Assembly: GCA_034439955.1 (NCBI GenBank)
Contig: JAWXBJ010000152.1
Coordinates: forward strand, 1-13,353
Length of the DNA stretch: 13,353 nucleotides
Direction of reading: 5' to 3'
Origin: UBA7672 sp034439955
Lineage (GTDB): Bacteria; Pseudomonadota; Alphaproteobacteria; Caulobacterales; Hyphomonadaceae
The notes beneath the pieces were generated by a model. It had not been told where the DNA came from. It worked only from the letters and a program-made list of their open reading frames with translations, and made no database searches. Both the position numbers and the translations under genes were made by a program. Positions 7,719-13,353 of the stretch are shown here, piece after piece; within the stretch, counting starts at the first letter, position 1, and each line of letters starts with the position of its first letter.

Positions 7719-8066
7719 ATGGGTTATATCGATGGCGTGGTCGCCGCCGTGCCGACCGCCAACAAGGACAAGTTTCTCGCTCACGCCCGCACGTCAGCGG
7801 CGATCTTCAAGGAGTTCGGCGCGCTCACGATCATGGAGAACTGGGGCGATGACGTGCCCGAAGGCAAGCAGACCGACCTCAAGCGCGCCGTTCAGGCCAA
7901 GCCGGACGAGACCGTCGTGTTCTCGTGGATCACCTGGCCCGACAAGGCGACGCGCGACGCGGGCTGGGCGAAGATGATGAAAGACGAGCGCATGGCCGGC
8001 ATGGAAATGCCCTTCGACGGCAAGCGCATGATCTTCGGCGGTTTCCAGACGGTGCTGGAGACCTGA
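7719..8066 (+). CDS. DUF1428 domain-containing protein (YbaA-like)
   Basis: This is a complete 115-residue DUF1428 protein, similar to E. coli YbaA and predicted to adopt a small dimeric alpha/beta-barrel (ferredoxin-like) fold in the cytoplasm. The N-terminal MGYIDGVV strand, IMENWGDDVPEGKQTDL (38-54), the VVFSWITWPDK block (66-76) and the closing DGKRMIFGGFQTVLE (100-114) are characteristic. The start is the ATG at 7719, preceded by AGAGG at 7706-7710. There is no signal peptide or membrane segment. Its molecular role is not known. It is divergent from the copper monooxygenase and is followed in the same direction, after 57 bp, by the MmeI-like gene; the hairpin at 8101-8123 lies between them, so shared transcription is possible but unproven. 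Confidence 0.93.
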   Translation: MGYIDGVVAAVPTANKDKFLAHARTSAAIFKEFGALTIMENWGDDVPEGKQTDLKRAVQAKPDETVVFSWITWPDKATRDAGWAKMMKDERMAGMEMPFDGKRMIFGGFQTVLET

Positions 8067-8100
8067 GCCTCCATAATCGCCGAATCGTTTGCATGACGAC

Positions 8101-8123
8101 GCCGGCCAAGCTTACTTGCCGGC
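8101..8123 (+). repeat. strong hairpin directly abutting the start codon of the MmeI-like gene
   Basis: GCCGGCCAAG (8101-8110), loop CTTA, and CTTGCCGGC (8115-8123) pair along nine base pairs with one bulged C. The right arm ends at the base immediately before the ATG at 8124. It occupies the whole region where a Shine-Dalgarno sequence should lie, and none is present. It lacks a T-tract, so it does not look like an intrinsic terminator for the preceding DUF1428 gene. Confidence 0.7.
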
Positions 8124-11100
8124 ATGGACGTGGACGCCTTCAACAAACGCTGGGCCGGGCTGGAAGGCGGGGCCGAACGCGCCAACTATGTCCTGTTCCT
8201 GAGCGAGCTGTGCGATGTCCTCGGGCTGCCGCGACCTGAACCGGCCGGGACCACGACAGATAAGAATGACTACGTCTTCGAGCGCGCCGTACGCCGCCCC
8301 GATGGCTCCAGTGGCCGTATCGACCTCTACAAGCGCGACGGCTTCGTCCTCGAAGCCAAGCAGAGCCGGCAGGGCGAACGAACCCGCGCCGGTGCGGCGA
8401 ACGACAAGTTTCTCGGCCAGCTGTCGCTTGGCCTGACCCCGGAAATTGAACCCGCCCAGCGTGGCCGCCGCTCGGCGAACCGCAACTGGGACGTGCTGAT
8501 GGTGAACGCCCGCGCGCAGGCGGAGGACTATGCCCGCTGCCTGCCGCAGGACCATGGCTGGCCGCCCTTCATCATCGTCTGCGATGTCGGCCACAGCATC
8601 GAGGTCTTCGCTGACTTTCGCCGCATGGGAAAATACGAGCAGTTCCCGGACCGGCAGTCCTACCGCATCTTCATGGAAGATTTGCGCGACGAAAAAGTAC
8701 GCGCGCGTCTGAAAGCCATCTGGACAGATCCGCACAGCCTCGACCCCGCCCGGCAGGCGGCGAAAACCACGCGCGAAATCGCCGTTCGCCTCGCCGCCGT
8801 CTCGAAAGCGCTGGAGGCGAAGGGCGCGGCCCCTGAGGACGTCGCGCATTTCCTGATGCGTTGCATCTTCACCATGTTCGCCGAGGACTGGAAGCTTCTG
8901 CCCGAGGACAGCTTCAAGGGCTTGCTGGCGCGCTGCGTCAAGGACCCGCGCCACTTCCCGGAGCGACTGAAAGAGCTTTGGAAAGCGATGGACAGGGGCG
9001 GCTTCTCGCACGCCATCGACGCGGAGGTGCGCCATTTCAACGGCGGTCTGTTCTCCAGCACCACAGTGTTTGAACTCCCGTCAGAAGAAATCGGCGAATT
9101 GCTGGCCGCCGCGAGCGCCGACTGGCGCGAGGTCGAGCCCGCCATCTTCGGCACGCTGCTGGAGCAGGCCCTCGATCCCGCCGAGCGCCGCCGGCTCGGC
9201 GCCCACTATACGCCGCGCGCTTATGTCGAACGGCTGGTGACGGCGACCATCCTCGAACCCCTGCGCGACGACTGGCGGCTGGTGCTCAGCGCCGCCGAGG
9301 AGCGCCGCGCGGCGAACGACATGGACGGCGCGCGATTGTTGGTGGCGAAGTTTCATCGCGATCTGTGCTCGACGCGCGTGCTCGATCCCGCCTGCGGCAC
9401 CGGCAACTTCCTCTATGTCTCGCTGGAGTTGATGAAACGCCTCGAAGGCGAGGTGCTGGAGGCGCTGGTCGATCTGGGCGGCGAAGAGGCCTTGCGCGGC
9501 CTGCAGGGCCATACCGTCGATCCGCACCAGTTTCTGGGCCTGGAGCTGAATCCGCGCGCCGCCGCCATCGCTGAGCTGGTCTTGTGGATCGGCTATCTCC
9601 AACAGCACCTGAAGATGAAAGGCGCGGCGCCGGACGATCCCATCCTGCGGCAATTCAAGAACATCAATTTCGGCAAACCCGGCGGCTACGACGCGGTCCT
9701 GACCTGGGACAACTGGCCAGTTCCCAATATCGTCGAGGGCCGCGAGACCTACCCCAACGCCCGCCGCCCCGACTGGCCCGAGGCCGAGTTCATCGTCGGC
9801 AACCCGCCATTTATTGGCGGCAAGGATGTGCGCTCGCGTCTGGGCAACGGCTACGCCGAAACCGTCTGGAAGACGCATAGCCACATCAATCCGTCAGCGG
9901 ATTTCGTCATGTACTGGTGGGACCGCGCGGCCGATCTGCTGACATGCAAGGGCGCGAAGCTGCGTCGCTTCGGCCTCGTCACCACCAATTCGATCACCCA
10001 GGAGTTCTCGCGCCGCGCTATACGTAAGCGCATGGACGCCAAGGCGCCGATCTCGCTTCTGATGGCGATCCCGGATCATCCGTGGACCAGGGCGGATCGC
10101 GACGCGGCGGCGGTCCGCATCGCCATGACCGTGACGGCGGCCGGCGGCCAGGACGGCGTGCTGCACGAAGTCGTCGCTGAGGCGGACCTCGACAGCGACG
10201 AGCCCCGAATCGAACTTCAGACCCGCAAGGGTCGCATCAACGCAGACCTCTCGGTCGGGACCGACGTCACGGCCGCGACGCCGCTGTTCGCAAACGCCGC
10301 AATCTGCTCGCCGGGCGTTAAACTTCACGGGTCCGGGTTCATCGTCACGCCGACCGAAGCCGAGCATCTGGGTCTGGGCCGGCGCCCCGGCCTGGAGCGC
10401 CACATCCGCCCCTATCGCAACGGCCGCGACCTGACCGCCAATTCGCGCAACGTCATGGTCATCGACCTGTTCGGCCTGACCGACGCCGAGGCGCGCGAAC
10501 GCTATCCGGAAGTTTATCAGCATCTGCTTGCAACCGTAAAACCCGAGCGCGAACGCGAGTTCGCGCGGTCGAGAACAAAAGACGCCGAAGCCTATGCAAG
10601 GCTCTGGTGGCTGTTCGGCAAGCCGCGTCAGGAATTGCGTCCTGCCCTCGCCGGGCTCGACCGCTACATCGTCACGGTCGAGACGATGCGCCATCGCGTG
10701 TTCATGTTTCTGGGCGCCGACACGACGCCGGATAACATGCTCTTCGCTCTCGGAAGCGCCGACGCCTGGCATCTTGCCGCGCTCTCGTCCCGCCCGCATG
10801 TCGCGTTCGCCATCGCGGCCGGCGGGTGGCTCGGCATGGGCAACGACCCGCGCTATTCCAAGACGCGCACTTTCGACCCCTTCCCCTTCCCCGATCCCTC
10901 CGAAGCGCTGAAGGTCCAGCTCCGAGCCGCTGGCGAGGAACTCGACGCCTTTCGCAAGGCCCGCCAGACCGAGCATCCACGCCTGACGCTGACGCAGATG
11001 TACAATGTCCGCGAGGCCCTGCGCGCGGGTCGCGCCCTCACCCAAGCGGAGGATCAAATCAAGCAGGACGGCCTGATCCTGATCCTCAACGAACTCCACG

Positions 11101-11546
11101 ACCGCATCGACCAGCTGACGTTGGAGGCCTATGACTGGCCGCATAACCTGTCCGACGAGGCGATCCTCGAACGCCTCGTGGCCCTGAACCGGACGCGCGC
11201 AGAAGAGGAACGTCGCGGCCATGTGCGCTGGCTTCGACCCGATTATCAGAAGCCGCGCGCCGGCGTCATCGACATCGCGCCCGTGACCGGCGACCTCGAC
11301 CTTGCGCGCGAAGCCGTCGCCAGCGCCAAGCCGCTTTTCCCGAAGGATCTGGTCGAACAGTTCGGGCAGGTCGCCAGCGCGCTGGCCTGGCTTTCCGCTC
11401 CCACGACGGCGGCTCAGCTCGCCGCCACCTTCCGGCAAGGCAAAAAGGTCGAACGCAAGATCGCGGATATCCTATTGGCGATGGCGAGAACCGGCGCGGC
11501 CTCATCGCGCGACGGCCTCACCTTCGAGGCTCGCCGGGCGGCGTAA
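8124..11546 (+). CDS. MmeI-like (type IIL/IIG) restriction-modification protein, adenine-specific DNA methyltransferase
   Basis: This is a 1140-residue single-chain protein. Residues ~1-165 look like a PD-(D/E)xK nuclease domain, with D67 and E77-A-K79 in RIDLYKRDGFVLEAKQ. The D-x9-ExK spacing equals that described for MmeI. A helical spacer (~166-350) follows. The methyltransferase core has LGAHYTPR (358-365, motif X), VLDPACGTGNFL (419-430, motif I, S-adenosylmethionine binding), GLELNP (472-477) and IVGNPPFIGGK (557-567, the catalytic NPPF of N6-adenine methyltransferases). A target-recognition region probably lies at ~735-925, ending with TRTFDPFPFPD. Residues ~930-1140 extend beyond MmeI-length proteins and end in a helical, winged-helix-like segment. 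ATG 8124 is the earliest possible start, since TGA at 8094 is in frame and no other start lies between. No helicase, PLD or specificity genes flank it, so DISARM and BREX are not supported. It could be a self-contained restriction-modification enzyme or an orphan epigenetic methyltransferase. Confidence 0.85.
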   Translation: MDVDAFNKRWAGLEGGAERANYVLFLSELCDVLGLPRPEPAGTTTDKNDYVFERAVRRPDGSSGRIDLYKRDGFVLEAKQSRQGERTRAGAANDKFLGQLSLGLTPEIEPAQRGRRSANRNWDVLMVNARAQAEDYARCLPQDHGWPPFIIVCDVGHSIEVFADFRRMGKYEQFPDRQSYRIFMEDLRDEKVRARLKAIWTDPHSLDPARQAAKTTREIAVRLAAVSKALEAKGAAPEDVAHFLMRCIFTMFAEDWKLLPEDSFKGLLARCVKDPRHFPERLKELWKAMDRGGFSHAIDAEVRHFNGGLFSSTTVFELPSEEIGELLAAASADWREVEPAIFGTLLEQALDPAERRRLGAHYTPRAYVERLVTATILEPLRDDWRLVLSAAEERRAANDMDGARLLVAKFHRDLCSTRVLDPACGTGNFLYVSLELMKRLEGEVLEALVDLGGEEALRGLQGHTVDPHQFLGLELNPRAAAIAELVLWIGYLQQHLKMKGAAPDDPILRQFKNINFGKPGGYDAVLTWDNWPVPNIVEGRETYPNARRPDWPEAEFIVGNPPFIGGKDVRSRLGNGYAETVWKTHSHINPSADFVMYWWDRAADLLTCKGAKLRRFGLVTTNSITQEFSRRAIRKRMDAKAPISLLMAIPDHPWTRADRDAAAVRIAMTVTAAGGQDGVLHEVVAEADLDSDEPRIELQTRKGRINADLSVGTDVTAATPLFANAAICSPGVKLHGSGFIVTPTEAEHLGLGRRPGLERHIRPYRNGRDLTANSRNVMVIDLFGLTDAEARERYPEVYQHLLATVKPEREREFARSRTKDAEAYARLWWLFGKPRQELRPALAGLDRYIVTVETMRHRVFMFLGADTTPDNMLFALGSADAWHLAALSSRPHVAFAIAAGGWLGMGNDPRYSKTRTFDPFPFPDPSEALKVQLRAAGEELDAFRKARQTEHPRLTLTQMYNVREALRAGRALTQAEDQIKQDGLILILNELHDRIDQLTLEAYDWPHNLSDEAILERLVALNRTRAEEERRGHVRWLRPDYQKPRAGVIDIAPVTGDLDLAREAVASAKPLFPKDLVEQFGQVASALAWLSAPTTAAQLAATFRQGKKVERKIADILLAMARTGAASSRDGLTFEARRAA

Positions 11547-11548
11547 TT

Positions 11549-11564
11549 CCGGGTGTCACCCCGG
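11549..11564 (+). terminator. possible weak terminator hairpin after the MmeI-like gene
   Basis: CCGGG (11549-11553) and CCCGG (11560-11564) pair around loop TGTCAC, starting 3 nt after the stop codon. There is no T-run behind it, so intrinsic termination is doubtful; it may only protect the 3' end. A second short dyad, GCCC-TTTA-GGGC (11594-11605), overlaps the stop codon of the convergent small gene. Confidence 0.3.
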
Positions 11565-11598
11565 CGCCGCACTCGCGTTGGCGGATTGCTTGAGCCCT

Positions 11599-11823
11599 TT
11601 AGGGCGAGAAGAGTTTCAGGAGCACGGCGGCCGACAACGCCAAGTTGAAACCAACCATCCATCGCAAGAGGTTCAGCTCCCCGCGAATCCCTGTCAGATC
11701 GTTCTCGATCTTGCCGAACCGGTTCTCATACCCCGCCACGGCTTCGGCCGCCTTGCGGGCCTTATCCTGGCTAGCGCCGGCCTCTGTGAGGGCGTCGTAA
11801 ACTTCCGCCAGCATTACGCTCAT
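11599..11823 (-). CDS. small coiled-coil membrane protein (DUF1640/CCDC90-like), hypothetical
   Basis: This is a 74-residue protein. An N-terminal Ala/Glu-rich amphipathic stretch (residues ~5-53, including a likely coiled coil from about 20) is followed by one hydrophobic helix (about 54-72, WMVGFNLALSAAVLLKLF) and a two-residue tail. This layout matches short bacterial DUF1640-like proteins, whose function is unknown. The start at 11823 is well supported by AGGAGGG at 11828-11834, with only 4 nt of spacing. It lies 62 bp downstream of rpoD on the same strand and converges on the MmeI-like gene. A perfect 9-6-9 dyad sits 19 bp upstream of its ATG, suggesting its own control. It is tail-anchored in the inner membrane with the coiled coil probably cytoplasmic. 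Gene reality is fairly sure; family assignment is by resemblance only. Confidence 0.75.
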   Translation of the reverse strand: MSVMLAEVYDALTEAGASQDKARKAAEAVAGYENRFGKIENDLTGIRGELNLLRWMVGFNLALSAAVLLKLFSP

Positions 11824-11841
11824 GAGACCCTCCTAACTTCT

Positions 11842-11865
11842 GTACGGCTAGAACATTAGCCGTAC
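11842..11865. promoter_or_regulatory. perfect 24-bp dyad (operator-like) upstream of the small membrane gene
   Basis: GTACGGCTA (11842-11850) and TAGCCGTAC (11857-11865) are perfect 9-bp arms around GAACAT. The site lies 19-42 bp before the small gene's ATG, just upstream of its ribosome binding site, and 20 bp after the rpoD stop. There is no T-run on either side, so an operator or leader hairpin is more likely than an intrinsic terminator. No convincing promoter hexamers could be placed around it. Confidence 0.55.
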
Positions 11866-11885
11866 GGCAACAAGACGCGATGTTC

Positions 11886-13353
<1,468 letters not shown>

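Noticed and set aside
8066..8123. The 8101-8123 hairpin as intrinsic terminator of the DUF1428 gene
   Set aside because: No T-tract follows; the stem runs straight into the ATG of the next gene.
9894..11438. Minus-strand open frame of 514 codons inside the MmeI-like gene
   Set aside because: It lacks recognisable domains and a ribosome binding site. The plus strand carries the conserved methyltransferase motifs, so this is a GC-driven shadow.
8067..11600. Mobile-element boundaries or attachment repeats around the MmeI-like gene
   Set aside because: I compared the flanks by eye and found no matching direct or inverted repeats, integrase or tRNA; base composition also resembles the neighbours.
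7719..11823. A multi-gene DISARM or BREX-type defence island
   Set aside because: The methyltransferase resembles enzymes used in such systems, but no helicase, phospholipase-D, ATPase, PglZ or Drm partner lies next to it. The neighbours are DUF1428, a small membrane protein and rpoD.

Overview
The window is a GC-rich bacterial chromosome segment. It most likely comes from an alphaproteobacterium, because the RpoD at the right edge has the alphaproteobacterial layout: an acidic/Pro-Ala linker, a non-conserved region containing an EDDFDDG stretch, then near-invariant sigma regions 2 to 4. I cannot fix the family; Caulobacterales, Hyphomonadaceae-like or Sphingomonadales relatives all fit. No rRNA, tRNA, insertion sequence or CRISPR array was seen. 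Genes are mostly single or in divergent and convergent pairs, not in long operons.

Left part (1-5498). The 3' end of alanine dehydrogenase (ald) is followed by a gap holding one doubtful small membrane ORF. Next come a lipoprotein nucleotide pyrophosphatase/phosphodiesterase (NPP) on the minus strand and, divergent from it, a lipoprotein lytic transglycosylase MltA. MltA converges on a DUF72 protein. The DUF72 gene in turn is divergent from a membrane-anchored neutral zinc metallopeptidase (YpfJ family). Most of this part encodes cell-envelope or periplasmic housekeeping.

Middle part (5522-8066). A minus-strand gene encodes a large exported protein that joins a cysteine-free thioredoxin-like domain, one c-type haem site, a copper monooxygenase module of the peptidylglycine-hydroxylating type with all copper ligands recognisable, and a C-terminal EF-hand. 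It shares a promoter region with a divergent DUF1428 gene.

Accessory part (8124-11823). A 1140-residue single-chain restriction-modification-like protein resembles type IIL/IIG MmeI enzymes. It has an N-terminal D-x9-ExK nuclease motif and an adenine methyltransferase core with NPPF, and it ends in an extra C-terminal segment. Its start codon directly follows a strong hairpin and has no Shine-Dalgarno sequence. Facing it is a 74-residue coiled-coil membrane protein with a strong ribosome binding site and a perfect 24-bp dyad upstream.

Right edge (11886-13353). This is the 3' two thirds or so of rpoD on the minus strand, its 5' end lying outside the window. The last codons of rpoD form a perfect 11-bp-stem hairpin. 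The strongest candidates for unusual biology are the solitary MmeI-like protein with its hairpin start, the haem/copper/EF-hand fusion, and the two dyads between rpoD and the small membrane gene.
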